DNA from: Brasilonema sennae CENA114
GTDB lineage: Bacteria; Cyanobacteriota; Cyanobacteriia; Cyanobacteriales; Nostocaceae
DNA length: 64,000 nt
Direction: 5' to 3'
NCBI RefSeq assembly: GCF_006968745.1
Contig: NZ_CP030118.1
Location: 2,244,654 to 2,308,653 of the forward strand
Shown piece after piece: positions 54,347 through 64,000 of the stretch. The notes under the pieces are model-generated. The model was not told the DNA's origin and did not search any database. It was given only the letters and a program-made list of their open reading frames with translations. The position numbers and the translations under genes are program-made. Position 1 is the stretch's first letter. Each line of letters opens with the position of its first letter.

Positions 54347-54369
54347 AAAGCCTGCGTAAGCAGGCTTTT
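54347..54369 (+). terminator. Rho-independent terminator
   Basis: AAAGCCTGC (54347-54355), loop GTAA, GCAGGCTTT (54360-54368) followed by TTGG. It may end transcripts from the CAAD gene. Confidence 0.8.
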
Positions 54370-54419
54370 GGTTTATGAGTAGTTGCGTGAAGTACCCCAT
54401 ATTGCCTTTGGGTGGCAGC

Positions 54420-54445
54420 TTTTGGGGGGAAGATTCCCCCCAAAA
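54420..54445. repeat. Perfect palindrome with 12-base arms
   Basis: TTTTGGGGGGAA (54420-54431), GA, TTCCCCCCAAAA (54434-54445). A second GGGGCTTCCCCCC-like block follows at about 54461-54474. Confidence 0.85.
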
Positions 54446-54910
54446 CGTGCCTTCTGAAGATGGGGCTTCCCCCCAAATCCAACTAGTACAAGGACGGTCT
54501 TATTCGTCTTTTGGGCTTCCCGCTTCATCGGGTGATGCCTCCTCAAACCCGTGCTTGATTCCGTCTTACTCTCCCTCCACAGGCAGATCCTCGCCTCCCG
54601 CAAGGATATAACTTTTCGTACAGCACAACATGGCTTATTTTTTACCGTAGAGCGTAATCTACGAACCAGCGGTTATGCTCTTTCCCTGACCTTTGATCTT
54701 TCTGTACCAAGCGGAGGCAGTGCGTTGGGGAGCCAGTAGTGCAGGAGGGTCTCCCTCCGTAAGTATCTGGCGTCCGGGTTTCCCGACTTGTAAGCGCAAG
54801 GCGCACGCTACGCGAACGCGCAGCGTCTCCGCAGGAGTTAGCACCTGCCGTTCTTACCGCTACTTAGGTTATCTGTTCCGACACAATCAGGTGGGTCATC
54901 AACCACTACA

Positions 54911-54943
54911 ATGGTAGCACAGAGACATCAGATTTGCTACCAT
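54911..54943 (+). promoter_or_regulatory. Inverted repeat at the start of the ribbon-helix-helix gene
   Basis: ATGGTAGCA (54911-54919) and TGCTACCAT (54935-54943) are perfect 9-base arms 15 bases apart. The right arm includes the first two bases of the ATG. The placement suits an autoregulatory operator bound by the RHH protein (inference). Confidence 0.6.
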
Positions 54944-55088
54944 GACTCAAATTAGTTTGCGCTTATCACAGAGAGAAAAAGAGCATTTACAAAAGTACTG
55001 CGAACTAACGGAACGCAACCAAACAGAAGTGTTGAGAGAACTTGTTCGTAGACTGTCAATCAAAGGGGCATTGAACCCCCTTGATTGA
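54942..55088 (+). CDS. Orphan ribbon-helix-helix (CopG-like) DNA-binding protein
   Basis: 48 residues. The N-terminal beta strand TQISLRLS is followed by two helices (QREKEHLQKYCELTE and NQTEVLRELVRRLS), the classic RHH/MetJ-Arc fold in which the strands of a dimer enter the DNA major groove. It is a full-length small RHH protein, not a fragment. No toxin gene follows, so it is an orphan. The last codons and stop are inside a strong hairpin (55056-55088). It lies in repeat-rich sequence and may belong to a former mobile element. Confidence 0.75.
   Translation: MTQISLRLSQREKEHLQKYCELTERNQTEVLRELVRRLSIKGALNPLD
55056..55088 (+). terminator. Hairpin over the RHH stop codon
   Basis: TCAATCAAAGGGG (55056-55068) and CCCCCTTGATTGA (55076-55088) pair with a single bulge on each side. 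There is no T tract. It could end transcription weakly or protect the mRNA 3' end. Confidence 0.6.
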
Positions 55089-55175
55089 CCGCGCAACCTC
55101 GCCCACCGCACTCAGGGATGGGGAATTCCGCTCAAATGCGTTAATTTTGGTTGAGCACTTGGACTGCAAACCCTC

Positions 55176-56198
55176 TCAAGGTGTTTTCACAATGCTTTGA
55201 GATTCTATGGGTTGCAATCTTCCTGTTTGCACCAAAGCTTGATGAACCATAGCAGCAACCTCAGCACGGGTTGCTTCTTGATTGGGAGCCAAAACTTCTG
55301 GATCAGGGTTGTTTACTACAAGACGATTTTCTGTAGCTGCTGCTATCTTATCAATGGCGTATTTAGGAATATCTTTGGCATCTTTATAGATACTTAAAAC
55401 TTTTTCAGGGGAAGAAGGTACTTTGAGATCCAACCCACTGACAAGAGCAACTAAAACTTGTACTCGTGGAATTTTTTGGTCTGGTTTGAAACTTTCGTCT
55501 GGATATCCTTTTAAAAATCCAGTTGCAATGGACCGGTTAATTGCTGGAATTGCCCAGAATTTTGGTGGTATATCTTTGAAACTTATTGAATTCCCAGCAT
55601 CTGCTTTTTTAAACGCTTGTTGCAAAATAGCAGCAAATTCAGCACGGTTTACAGGCTGGTTAGGTCTAAAAGAGTAATCAGGAAAGCCTTTGATCATTCC
55701 ACGAGAAGATAGAATATCAATGAAACGCCGTCCCCAAAAATCACCAGGTACATCTGTAAAAGCAATTGGTGGGGGAATTGTTGGTAATTTTTCACTCGCA
55801 GTGACGCGAGATTGTTCTGTAGTCGTGGTACGAGGAAAGGATGATGGCTCTTGTGATTGTGACCAGGCTTGCTCTGGAGGTACATTTAAAGTTTGAGGGA
55901 ACAGATCGTCTAAGAAGGTGTGTTTCTCAGTTGGGGATGGAGTTACTGTTGGTTTGGCACCAGGAAGAATAAATGGAATTGCTGGTTGTTCAGGGATTGC
56001 TGGAATGATTGGAGAACCAGAGGAAGTCCGCGAGGGAGATATCAACCCAGTGAAATTCCAGTTAGAATTCTTACGGGAGAATGTCCAAAATAAAATAATC
56101 CCGATAGTCACAAAAGCAACAAGAATACCGATAAATTCATCAAAACCAAGGGTATTGTTTGGAGATGACTCCGGATCTGGAGGGCGCATATTTGTCAT
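55176..56198 (-). CDS. SLH-domain protein with N-terminal membrane anchor
   Basis: 340 residues. One membrane helix near 22-40 (FIGILVAFVTIGIILFWTF), a Pro/Ser/Thr-rich spacer (about 45-145), then three S-layer homology domains: FTDVPGDFWGRRFIDILSSRG, FKDIPPKFWAIPAINRS and IYKDAKDIPKYAIDKI regions, each with the typical RAEFAAIL-like or RAEVAAMV helix. SLH domains bind cell-wall polymers, so it probably links the membrane to peptidoglycan. Single gene upstream of hom on the same strand is separated by about 100 bases. Confidence 0.9.
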   Translation of the reverse strand: MTNMRPPDPESSPNNTLGFDEFIGILVAFVTIGIILFWTFSRKNSNWNFTGLISPSRTSSGSPIIPAIPEQPAIPFILPGAKPTVTPSPTEKHTFLDDLFPQTLNVPPEQAWSQSQEPSSFPRTTTTEQSRVTASEKLPTIPPPIAFTDVPGDFWGRRFIDILSSRGMIKGFPDYSFRPNQPVNRAEFAAILQQAFKKADAGNSISFKDIPPKFWAIPAINRSIATGFLKGYPDESFKPDQKIPRVQVLVALVSGLDLKVPSSPEKVLSIYKDAKDIPKYAIDKIAAATENRLVVNNPDPEVLAPNQEATRAEVAAMVHQALVQTGRLQPIESQSIVKTP

Positions 56199-56297
56199 CT
56201 TTTAAGGACTAAACGACAAGGTGCATGATTAAGGTTATTAAGTAATAGGTTACAGTTTTCAGGTTACAGATTCGTTAAAACTCTTATAACCATCATC

Positions 56298-57584
56298 TTA
56301 GAGTACTCGCAGCAAGCTAGGAATACTTTCTAGTTCTGCAAAAGTACGAATTTCTGTTAATGCTTGCCGAAAATCACCTTCTCGAACATCGTGAGTCACA
56401 ACAACAATTTCTGCAAGTTCTCCCTGAAAACCTGTTTGGACGATTGACTCCAAACTCACTGCGTGATTGCCAAAGCAAGTTCCCAATTTGCCAATCACTC
56501 CCGGTTGGTCTTTGGTGAGAAAACGAGTATAAAATCGGGTGATCAGTTCTGCCATTGGCACAATTTGGCAGTAGTCTTGATGTCCGCAGGTCAGTAGCGG
56601 ATTTGGTACTGATGTACCTGTTTGGAGTGCTGCTACTAGGTTCAAAATATCCGATGACACAGCACTCGCAGTTGGTCCTGCACCGGCACCAGGACCAAAA
56701 AACATCACCTGTCCAATGGGTTCACCTTCAACAAGAATGGCGTTATTCACGCCGTTGATGCTGGCTAGGGGGTGTGCTTTCGGGACTAAAGTCGGCTGGA
56801 CTGTGATTGAGATGGCACCAGAAGAGGAAATTCGTTTGCCAATCGCAAGCAATTTGATCACAAATCCTAATTTCTCGGCATAGGCAATATCTGTTTTGCT
56901 GACTTGCCGAATTCCCTCACAGTAGACTTCTTCCAGCCTGATGCGTCCACCAAAGGCTAATGATGCGAGGATGGCGATTTTATCTGCGGCGTCTAAGCCA
57001 TCAACATCAGCAGTTGGGTCAGCTTCAGCATAACCTAATTGCTGGGCATCAGCTAAGACATCACTGAAGTTGCTGCCTTCGGTTTGCATCCGCGAGAGGA
57101 TGTAGTTAGTCGTACCATTAATAATGCCAGTGATGGTGTGAATCTGGTTGACACTTAAAGATTGCTTTAAAGGTTGAATGACTGGAATACCACCACCGAC
57201 GGCGGCTTCCAGCATAACGTAGACCCCAGCTTGATTCGCAGCCGTGAAGATTTCATCACCAAAACGGGAAATTACGGCTTTGTTAGCAGTCACCACGTGC
57301 TTGCCATTTTGAATAGCTTTGAGGATTAGCGATCGCGCTGGTTCAAGTCCCCCCATAACCTCGACAACAATATCTACCTCTGGTAGGGTGACAATGGCTT
57401 CCAAATCTGTTGTTAATACCGTTTGTGGTAGTGTGACTGCGCGGGGTTTGTCGAGCGATCGCACTCCCACACGAGAAATTTCTACGAGCTGCAACAACGG
57501 GTGACGAAAACCGCTATTTTGTAACAATTGCACCGTACCCGTCCCTACAGTGCCTAATCCCAATATTCCTAGCTTTACACCCAC
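56298..57584 (-). CDS. hom: Homoserine dehydrogenase
   Basis: 428 residues. NAD(P)-binding GLGTVGTGTVQLL (8-20), VVEVMGGLEPA, VVTANKAVIS, the catalytic region GGGIPVIQPLKQSL, GIINGTTNYIL and YAEADPTADVDGLDAADKIAIL; conserved Lys in the ADPTxDVxGxDAAxK motif. A C-terminal ACT domain (about 350-428) gives threonine feedback control in this family. It reduces aspartate semialdehyde to homoserine for threonine and methionine synthesis. It is downstream of petH but separated from it by a strong hairpin. Confidence 0.96.
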   Translation of the reverse strand: MGVKLGILGLGTVGTGTVQLLQNSGFRHPLLQLVEISRVGVRSLDKPRAVTLPQTVLTTDLEAIVTLPEVDIVVEVMGGLEPARSLILKAIQNGKHVVTANKAVISRFGDEIFTAANQAGVYVMLEAAVGGGIPVIQPLKQSLSVNQIHTITGIINGTTNYILSRMQTEGSNFSDVLADAQQLGYAEADPTADVDGLDAADKIAILASLAFGGRIRLEEVYCEGIRQVSKTDIAYAEKLGFVIKLLAIGKRISSSGAISITVQPTLVPKAHPLASINGVNNAILVEGEPIGQVMFFGPGAGAGPTASAVSSDILNLVAALQTGTSVPNPLLTCGHQDYCQIVPMAELITRFYTRFLTKDQPGVIGKLGTCFGNHAVSLESIVQTGFQGELAEIVVVTHDVREGDFRQALTEIRTFAELESIPSLLRVL

Positions 57585-57633
57585 AAGTCTTACACCAATC
57601 TTAGATTTTAGATTATTTTGTCAAATAAATAAC

Positions 57634-57666
57634 AATTGTAGGGTGAGCAATGCCCACCCTACAATT
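57634..57666. repeat. Dispersed hairpin AATTGTAGGGTG
   Basis: AATTGTAGGGTG (57634-57645) and CACCCTACAATT (57655-57666) are perfect 12-base arms around AGCAATGCC. The motif GTAGGGTGGGCATTGCCCACCCTAC is widespread in cyanobacterial genomes as I recall. Here it lies between petH and hom on the same strand, where it may end or process petH mRNA. Confidence 0.85.
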
Positions 57667-57701
57667 AGTTTTGTTACTTAGTTTATAGCTTTTTGTCAAA
57701 A

Positions 57702-57736
57702 GCCTAATGACGAATGACGAATGACTAAGGACTAAC

Positions 57737-57737
<1 letters not shown>
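57702..57737 (+). repeat. STRR-like heptamers at the petH 3' end
   Basis: Degenerate 7-base units AATGACG, AATGACG, AATGACT, AAGGACT directly after the petH stop (minus strand). Confidence 0.75.
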
Positions 57738-59050
<1,313 letters not shown>

Positions 59051-59081
59051 TTAACCTTTAATTAAAAATCTTTCCCAGCAC

Positions 59082-59132
59082 AAAGCGCCAGCTTTAGTTT
59101 ACATGATTTTCGGTGGACAAAACTGGCGCTTT
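59082..59132 (-). promoter_or_regulatory. Inverted repeat in the petH leader
   Basis: AAAGCGCCAG (59082-59091) and CTGGCGCTTT (59123-59132) are perfect 10-base arms, 31 bases apart, 55 to 105 bases upstream of the petH start. In the transcript this would fold into a stem near the ribosome site; it could influence choice between long and short FNR (inference). Confidence 0.5.
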
Positions 59133-59579
59133 TCGGAAGGCCGGGATCATTAGCCAATGCCTTGTCAGGCACACTCACCAAAGACACGCACCGAATGGCA
59201 AACACACACACCTGTTCACCTTCTAAGGTAAAGGATAAATCTTTTGGAGAATGTTAATCATGAATCAATTTAATCTTTTTTTTGGAAGCACCACCTCCCA
59301 TAGAGGGAGATAACTTCTTGAAAGGAAATACTAGCAAGCCTTGTATGCAGTACTTCCTTCTGTTACAATCCAATATAACACTAGGATTAAATACTTACCA
59401 GCAACAAATTCAGACTACTCAGATAGGTATCTACTGGCACAGTCTTGTATACCCGTCTACTCTGTTATGGCACGGCTGGGGGCGAAAACGCAGGATAAAC
59501 CATTGGGGTAAACTCCTGGCTAGAAAAAACTGTCAGAAAAATAATTGATTGACTCATCTTTAGTATCAAGAGGAGATTT
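59133..59579. other. Shared promoter region of petH and prk
   Basis: 447 bases between divergent genes. A frame open at 59282-59548 has no recognisable similarity and is taken as chance. AGGAG five bases before the prk ATG marks its ribosome site. Confidence 0.55.
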
Positions 59580-60581
59580 ATGACTAAGCCGGAACGCATA
59601 GTATTGATTGGGGTAGCCGGAGACTCCGGATGCGGTAAGTCTACTTTTTTGCGTCGCCTGATAGATTTATTCGGTGAAGACTTAATGACAGTCATCTGCT
59701 TAGATGACTATCACTTATTAGACCGTAAGCAGCGTAAAGAAACCGGAATAACTGCACTTGACCCAAGAGCAAACAATTTTGACCTGATGTATGAGCAAAT
59801 CAAAGCGCTCAAAGAAGGTCAAGCAATTGATAAGCCGATTTACAACCACGAGACCGGGGCGATCGATCCACCAGAAAGAATAGAGCCAAATCACATTATC
59901 GTTGTTGAAGGGTTACATCCCTTATATGATGAGCGGGTACGCGAACTCATTGACTTCAGTGTCTATTTCGACATCAGCGATGAAGTCAAAATTGCCTGGA
60001 AAATCCAGCGAGACATGGCAGAACGCGGTCACCGCTATGAAGATGTCTTAGCTCAAATCAATTCCCGTAAACCTGATTTTACAAAGTACATTGAACCGCA
60101 AAGAGAATTTGCTGATGTGGTTCTCCAGGTATTGCCCACAAACTTAATCAAAGACGATAAAGAGCGCAAAGTTCTGCGGGTACGTATGCTCCAGCAGGAA
60201 GGGAAAGAAGGCTTTGCCCCAGTCTACCTCTTTGATGAAGGATCATCAATTCAGTGGACTCCCTGCGGACGTAAACTGACCTGTTCTTACCCTGGTATGC
60301 AACTGTACTATGGCTCGGATGTCTACTACGGTCGTTATGTCTCTGTGTTAGAGGTAGATGGTCAATTTGACAACCTAGAAGAAGTCATTTACATTGAAAC
60401 CCATTTGAGCAACACATCTACAAACTACAAAGGTGAGATGACTCACTTGTTACTGCAACACCGCGAATACCCAGGTTCCAACAATGGTACTGGTTTATTC
60501 CAAGTGCTGACAGGTTTAAAAATGCGTGCTGCTTACGAGCGGTTAACATCTAAACAAGCAAAACTAGCTGCTAAGGTTTAG
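59580..60581 (+). CDS. prk: Phosphoribulokinase
   Basis: 333 residues. P-loop GDSGCGKSTF (14-23) with Cys18 and the second regulatory Cys40 (VICLDDYH), the pair oxidised in the dark and reduced by thioredoxin. DYHLLDRKQRK, LDPRANNFDLM, KPIYNHETG, VVEGLHPLYD and the cyanobacterial/plant C-terminal region follow. It makes ribulose 1,5-bisphosphate from ribulose 5-phosphate in the Calvin cycle and forms the GAPDH-CP12 complex. AGGAG precedes the ATG. A terminator follows. Confidence 0.97.
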   Translation: MTKPERIVLIGVAGDSGCGKSTFLRRLIDLFGEDLMTVICLDDYHLLDRKQRKETGITALDPRANNFDLMYEQIKALKEGQAIDKPIYNHETGAIDPPERIEPNHIIVVEGLHPLYDERVRELIDFSVYFDISDEVKIAWKIQRDMAERGHRYEDVLAQINSRKPDFTKYIEPQREFADVVLQVLPTNLIKDDKERKVLRVRMLQQEGKEGFAPVYLFDEGSSIQWTPCGRKLTCSYPGMQLYYGSDVYYGRYVSVLEVDGQFDNLEEVIYIETHLSNTSTNYKGEMTHLLLQHREYPGSNNGTGLFQVLTGLKMRAAYERLTSKQAKLAAKV

Positions 60582-60613
60582 TTTAAGTAGATGTTTTTGT
60601 GTCTTGTGGTGTT

Positions 60614-60645
60614 GGGGGTGCTCACGGGCGTCCCCCGATTTTTTT
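60614..60645 (+). terminator. prk terminator
   Basis: GGGGG (60614-60618) and CCCCC (60632-60636) stem with a GC-rich inner loop, followed by GATTTTTTT. Confidence 0.8.
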
Positions 60646-60865
60646 ATGGTTTGCTTAGTATTATTCCGTTCCCTGTTTGTTCTTCAGGAAAGAACGATAA
60701 CTAAGTAGAGTAACTTTTATTTATCTTTAAAATAATCAGTCTTAAGTTATATTTTTAAGAAAGTAACATAACTTACGAACTTTGATTGTAAAAATGTTGT
60801 TATGATTGCAGATTAAAGTGGCTGAACTAAACGCTTGCGTTTAGTCAATCAGAAAAATGTTCTAT

Positions 60866-60872
60866 GGAGGAA
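60866..60872 (+). promoter_or_regulatory. metK ribosome-binding site
   Basis: GGAGGAA, six bases before TTG 60879. It overlaps the ATG-initiated alternative and decides the start. Confidence 0.75.
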
Positions 60873-60878
60873 CTACAC

Positions 60879-62141
60879 TTGTCTCATCGTTATCTATTTA
60901 CCTCTGAGTCAGTGACTGAGGGGCATCCAGATAAAATCTGCGATCAGATTTCTGATACCATTCTAGATACCTTACTCTCACAAGACCCCAGTAGTCGTGT
61001 TGCGGCTGAAGTTGTCGTTAACACTGGGTTGGTACTTATCACTGGCGAAATTACGACTAAAGCCAATGTGAATTATGTGAATCTAGCTCGCAAAAAAATT
61101 GCTGAGATAGGTTATACCAACGCGGAAAATGGGTTTTGTAACAACAGCTGCTCAGTGATTGTCGCATTGGATGAACAATCACCTGATATTGCTCAAGGTG
61201 TAAACACTGCTCAAGAAAGCCGTGAGAAGAATAGTGAAGAACTATTTGACTCTGTTGGTGCAGGTGACCAAGGTCTCATGTTTGGCTTCGCTTGTAACGA
61301 AACACCAGAACTGATGCCCTTACCCATTAGCCTTGCTCACCGCATTGCTCGCCGACTGGCTGCAGTCCGTAAAACAGGTGATTTGCCATACCTGCGTCCT
61401 GATGGTAAAACGCAAGTCACTATTGCATATGAAGACGGACGCCCTGTAGGAATTGATACCATCCTGGTTTCTACCCAGCATACGGCTACCATTGGTGACA
61501 TCACAGATGAAGCCGCAGTGCAAGCCAAGATTAAAGAAGATCTGTGGTCAGCAGTGGTCGAACCTGTATTCGGAGACATTGATGTTAAGCCAGATGAGCA
61601 AACTCGCTTTTTGGTTAACCCCACAGGCAAGTTTGTCGTCGGTGGTCCTCAGGGAGATTCTGGTCTAACCGGACGTAAAATCATTGTTGATACCTACGGC
61701 GGTTACTCGCGACATGGTGGTGGAGCTTTTTCTGGTAAAGACCCCACCAAGGTAGACCGTTCAGCAGCTTACGCTTCTCGGTATGTGGCGAAAAATATTG
61801 TCGCCGCTGGCTTGGCAGATAAATGTGAAGTCCAGCTCAGTTACGCCATTGGTGTAGCGCGACCAGTCAGCGTGATGTTGGATACCTTTGGCACGGGTAA
61901 AATTGATGATCAAATTTTGCTCGAATTGATCAAAACGCATTTTGAACTACGCCCAGCAGGCATTATTCATGCCTTCAATTTACGTAACCTGCCCAAAGAA
62001 CGAGGCGGACGTTTTTATCAGGACGTCGCGGCTTACGGTCATCTTGGACGGAACGATTTAGACTTACCTTGGGAGCGCACCGATAAAGCAGAATTGTTGC
62101 AGCAAGCAGCTAACAATTTGCTGTCGGCAGCGATTGTATAA
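60879..62141 (+). CDS. metK: S-adenosylmethionine synthase
   Basis: 420 residues from TTG at 60879 (reading [18 protein letters not shown] after the initiator). The ribosome site GGAGGAA (60866-60872) lies six bases before this TTG and inside the first codons of the alternative ATG at 60864, which itself has no site; TTG is therefore preferred. Signature sequences: [55 protein letters not shown] (cited core [16 protein letters not shown]). It makes SAM from methionine and ATP. A strong terminator follows. Confidence 0.95.
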   Translation: MSHRYLFTSESVTEGHPDKICDQISDTILDTLLSQDPSSRVAAEVVVNTGLVLITGEITTKANVNYVNLARKKIAEIGYTNAENGFCNNSCSVIVALDEQSPDIAQGVNTAQESREKNSEELFDSVGAGDQGLMFGFACNETPELMPLPISLAHRIARRLAAVRKTGDLPYLRPDGKTQVTIAYEDGRPVGIDTILVSTQHTATIGDITDEAAVQAKIKEDLWSAVVEPVFGDIDVKPDEQTRFLVNPTGKFVVGGPQGDSGLTGRKIIVDTYGGYSRHGGGAFSGKDPTKVDRSAAYASRYVAKNIVAAGLADKCEVQLSYAIGVARPVSVMLDTFGTGKIDDQILLELIKTHFELRPAGIIHAFNLRNLPKERGGRFYQDVAAYGHLGRNDLDLPWERTDKAELLQQAANNLLSAAIV

Positions 62142-62198
62142 ATACAATCAGGAGTTGGAGGCTAAATTAGTTTAGCTTCTAGCCCTCTTTGTTTGCCC

Positions 62199-62221
62199 AG
62201 CCCCCGTTAGGGGGCTATTTT
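62199..62221 (+). terminator. metK terminator
   Basis: AGCCCCC (62199-62205), loop GTTA, GGGGGCT (62210-62216), then ATTTTAT. Confidence 0.9.
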
Positions 62222-62680
62222 ATCGAACAATTCCTAAGTAGCTAGTATACGGGGCGCGTAAGTCCTGTTCCCATCTGACAACCTAACTTTGACCATAAGT
62301 TTGGGTCAAAAAAAATGGGATCTCTATTTAAGCCTTGTGAGCTTTCTTACAACACCCCCTCACTTTTAAAACATCCTCTAAATGATGGCGATTTTTTTTT
62401 GCAGCAAATAAATTTAACTTAGAAGCGATAAAAGATGTAGACGCCTTATTGGCAACAACTCACTGTAAGCTGAAAGAAATCAGCTTTATAAAAACTTCAT
62501 AAGTTAGGCGAAAAAACTTAGCCTTTATTTCACACTTTTAAGTACATTCTTTAGTGAAAAACGCAGTGAACCTGTTAAAAAGAAGATGATAATGTAAGAA
62601 GAGTTAATAGAAAATTGAACAAAATCCTAGCTTGGAAAAAAATACGGTGATTTTTGCGGGAGGGTAAGGAGATTTGAGGG
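62222..62680. other. Intergenic region upstream of the sensor kinase
   Basis: 459 AT-rich bases. A lone GCGTAAGTCCT at about 62256-62266 equals the end of the 91-base MITE-like element at 31848-31938. No gene seen. Confidence 0.5.
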
Positions 62681-64000
62681 ATGCAAACTCAAGAGCCAAC
62701 CGCTGTTGACAGCAATTTGGAAATAACACAAGTGTCAGCCCAAGAGCCTTCTACTGACGAACTCCCCACTATAGAATTTCCCTCTCGAAGGAAACTCAAA
62801 GCCAGTTCTTGGCGCATTCATCAGAAAATTGGCTATGGGTACTTTCTGGCAATTGGGATTGGTTTTCTAGGCTCGTTGACTGGGTTAGTCATATCCAATT
62901 TCTATTTGGGGATAGAAACTAAACAATTAGAGCATGCTCAGTTTCAAACGCAAGTGCTGAGTAGTTATAGGAATGCTTTAGTAAATGCACAATTGCATGG
63001 CTCTAACTTGGTTGCTGTTATACGAAATCCGCAACGCCTTTCTAGCAAAAGAACTGAATTGTTAAGCAGTGTAAAAGATGCTAAAAACGTTGAGCAACAA
63101 ATTACGAAATTTATAGATAGCAAGCCTGGAAAATTAGCAGTACCGGAAGATACTCTACGAGCTATATTAAATGACTACTCCCGTAACCTAGAATCTTACG
63201 TTAGCCAAATTGATTCAATCCTACAGCGGTTTGACCAGCAGCCAGAACAACAGCAGATTTTTGTAGTCAGAAACGAGTTGCTGGAAATGATGAGCGGTAA
63301 AACAGCCATGCGGCTGGATGAGATACGTAAACGGTTAACCAACAACTTGCAAATTGCTCAACAACAAGAGCAGAAACTTACAACAGATCTGACGATCGCA
63401 AAAAAAGTCGAGAGATTAATTGCTGTAATGAGTATGCTGGTGTCAGTGGCGATCGCAGCAATTGTAGCATGGCGTACTTCTCGGGCGATCGCCGAACCAG
63501 TCATTCTTGTCACTCAAGTCGCCGAACAAGTCGCGAAAAAATCTAACTTTGATTTGCGAGCTCCTATCAGTACAGAAGATGAAATTGGATCACTGGCGAA
63601 ATCTCTTAATCGTTTGATTGAGGGGGTTTCTGAGCGAACCAAACAATTGCAGCAAGCAAAAGAATTAGCAGAAGGTGCTAACAAAGCAAAAGGTCAGTTT
63701 CTGGCAAATGTTAGTCACGAGTTACGCACACCGTTAAATGCCATTATTGGCTTAAGCCAACTGTTGCGCGATGATGCTGTTGATTTTGCAATGTCAGAAG
63801 AGTTTATTGATGATCTTGAATCTATCAACACTGCGGGTAGGCATTTACTGATATTAATCAACGATATCCTCGACTTATCAAAAATTGAAGAGGACAAAAT
63901 GACTTTCTACCCAGAGACATTTGAACTCGCTGCGCTCATCAATAACGTAGTTTTCACAGTCAAGCCTTTGGTGGAGAAAAATGGCAATCTTTTAGAAGTG
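62681..64000 (+). CDS. Sensor histidine kinase, 5' part (runs off the window)
   Basis: 440 codons open to the last base, from ATG 62681 with GGAG/GAGGG upstream. Layout: about 50 cytosolic residues; TM1 (about 51-77, FLAIGIGFLGSLTGLVISNF); a helical periplasmic sensor domain (78-245); TM2 (246-264); HAMP domain (about 268-316, DEIGSLAKSLNRLIEGV); coiled-coil; HisKA with phospho-acceptor His346 in NVSHELRTPLNAIIGLSQ. The catalytic ATPase domain, and possibly receiver domains of a hybrid kinase, lie beyond the window. Ligand unknown. Confidence 0.92.
   Translation, partial: MQTQEPTAVDSNLEITQVSAQEPSTDELPTIEFPSRRKLKASSWRIHQKIGYGYFLAIGIGFLGSLTGLVISNFYLGIETKQLEHAQFQTQVLSSYRNALVNAQLHGSNLVAVIRNPQRLSSKRTELLSSVKDAKNVEQQITKFIDSKPGKLAVPEDTLRAILNDYSRNLESYVSQIDSILQRFDQQPEQQQIFVVRNELLEMMSGKTAMRLDEIRKRLTNNLQIAQQQEQKLTTDLTIAKKVERLIAVMSMLVSVAIAAIVAWRTSRAIAEPVILVTQVAEQVAKKSNFDLRAPISTEDEIGSLAKSLNRLIEGVSERTKQLQQAKELAEGANKAKGQFLANVSHELRTPLNAIIGLSQLLRDDAVDFAMSEEFIDDLESINTAGRHLLILINDILDLSKIEEDKMTFYPETFELAALINNVVFTVKPLVEKNGNLLEV

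Larger units (their letters stand above)
54050..54941. other. Hairpin- and repeat-rich non-coding region
   Basis: 892 bases without a credible gene although several short frames are open on both strands. It holds a dispersed repeat (about 54175-54270), a terminator (54347-54369), a 12-base-arm palindrome (54420-54445) and a further GC-rich repeat block (about 54745-54845, with CGCAAGGCGCACGCTACGCG). The overlapping open frames are explained by low stop-codon density in GC-rich repeats. Confidence 0.6.

Noticed and set aside
54373..54917. Several open frames on both strands in the hairpin-rich region
   Set aside because: They overlap one another in different frames and come from GC-rich repeats with few stops; no similarity recognised.
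59282..59548. 88-codon open frame upstream of prk
   Set aside because: No recognisable motif, and it fills the promoter region of petH and prk.

Overview
The window comes from the chromosome of a filamentous, probably heterocyst-forming cyanobacterium (Nostocales-like). Evidence: many HIP1-type GCGATCGC octamers, heptanucleotide tandem repeats (STRRs), dispersed palindromic repeats, and photosynthesis genes (chlD, petH, prk, ftrC, a CAAD/CURT1-type protein, an ABA4-like protein). The genus cannot be fixed from the sequence alone.

Layout. 1-0.3 kb: decayed tyrosine recombinase. 0.37-6.7 kb (minus strand): a tightly overlapping cassette of a family 2 glycosyltransferase, a DegT-family aminotransferase resembling L-glutamine:2-deoxy-scyllo-inosose aminotransferase, a sugar-phosphate cyclase resembling 2-deoxy-scyllo-inosose synthase, a sugar-1-phosphate nucleotidyltransferase, GmhA, GmhB and a LegB-like SDR. 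This is the most unusual part: an apparent aminocyclitol-plus-heptose module next to an integrase remnant. 7-13 kb (minus): nitrate assimilation, nirA-nrtP-narB, behind a textbook NtcA promoter (GTA-N8-TAC, 22 bases, TAATGT). 13.4-16.5 kb: Rieske protein, HEAT-repeat protein, small unknown protein, 5-formyl-THF cyclo-ligase. 16.5-22.7 kb: a second glycan region (gmd, fcl, polyprenyl sugar-phosphate transferase, family 4 glycosyltransferase, CSP41-like protein). 23-29.6 kb: MFS transporter, tRNA-Arg(ACG), moaC (molybdopterin, relevant to NarB), small membrane proteins, ethanolamine permease, ABA4-like protein, lipoprotein.

30-40.7 kb: typA, ftrC with a DUF309 gene, an LPS-transport set (LptA-like, LptB, LptF/G-like), a low-complexity membrane-anchored protein, chlD and a group 3 sigma factor. 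41-52.8 kb: BI-1 family protein, alpha/beta hydrolase, infC, aminotransferase, YjbQ family, peptidoglycan-binding protein, mtnP, pentapeptide-repeat protein, proline-iminopeptidase-like hydrolase. 53.6-64 kb: CAAD protein, an orphan ribbon-helix-helix protein in a repeat-rich gap, SLH protein, hom, petH, prk, metK and the 5' part of a sensor histidine kinase that runs off the window.

The core genes connect by function: ferredoxin-dependent enzymes (NarB, NirA, FNR, FTR), Calvin-cycle PRK, which is a known target of the FTR/thioredoxin system, and methionine/SAM/MTA metabolism (hom, metK, mtnP). Two separate surface-glycan regions lie within the first 22 kb. Dispersed repeats are dense and in two places appear to have become part of coding sequence. 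All functional calls come from reading translated sequence and remembered family motifs; no database search was run.
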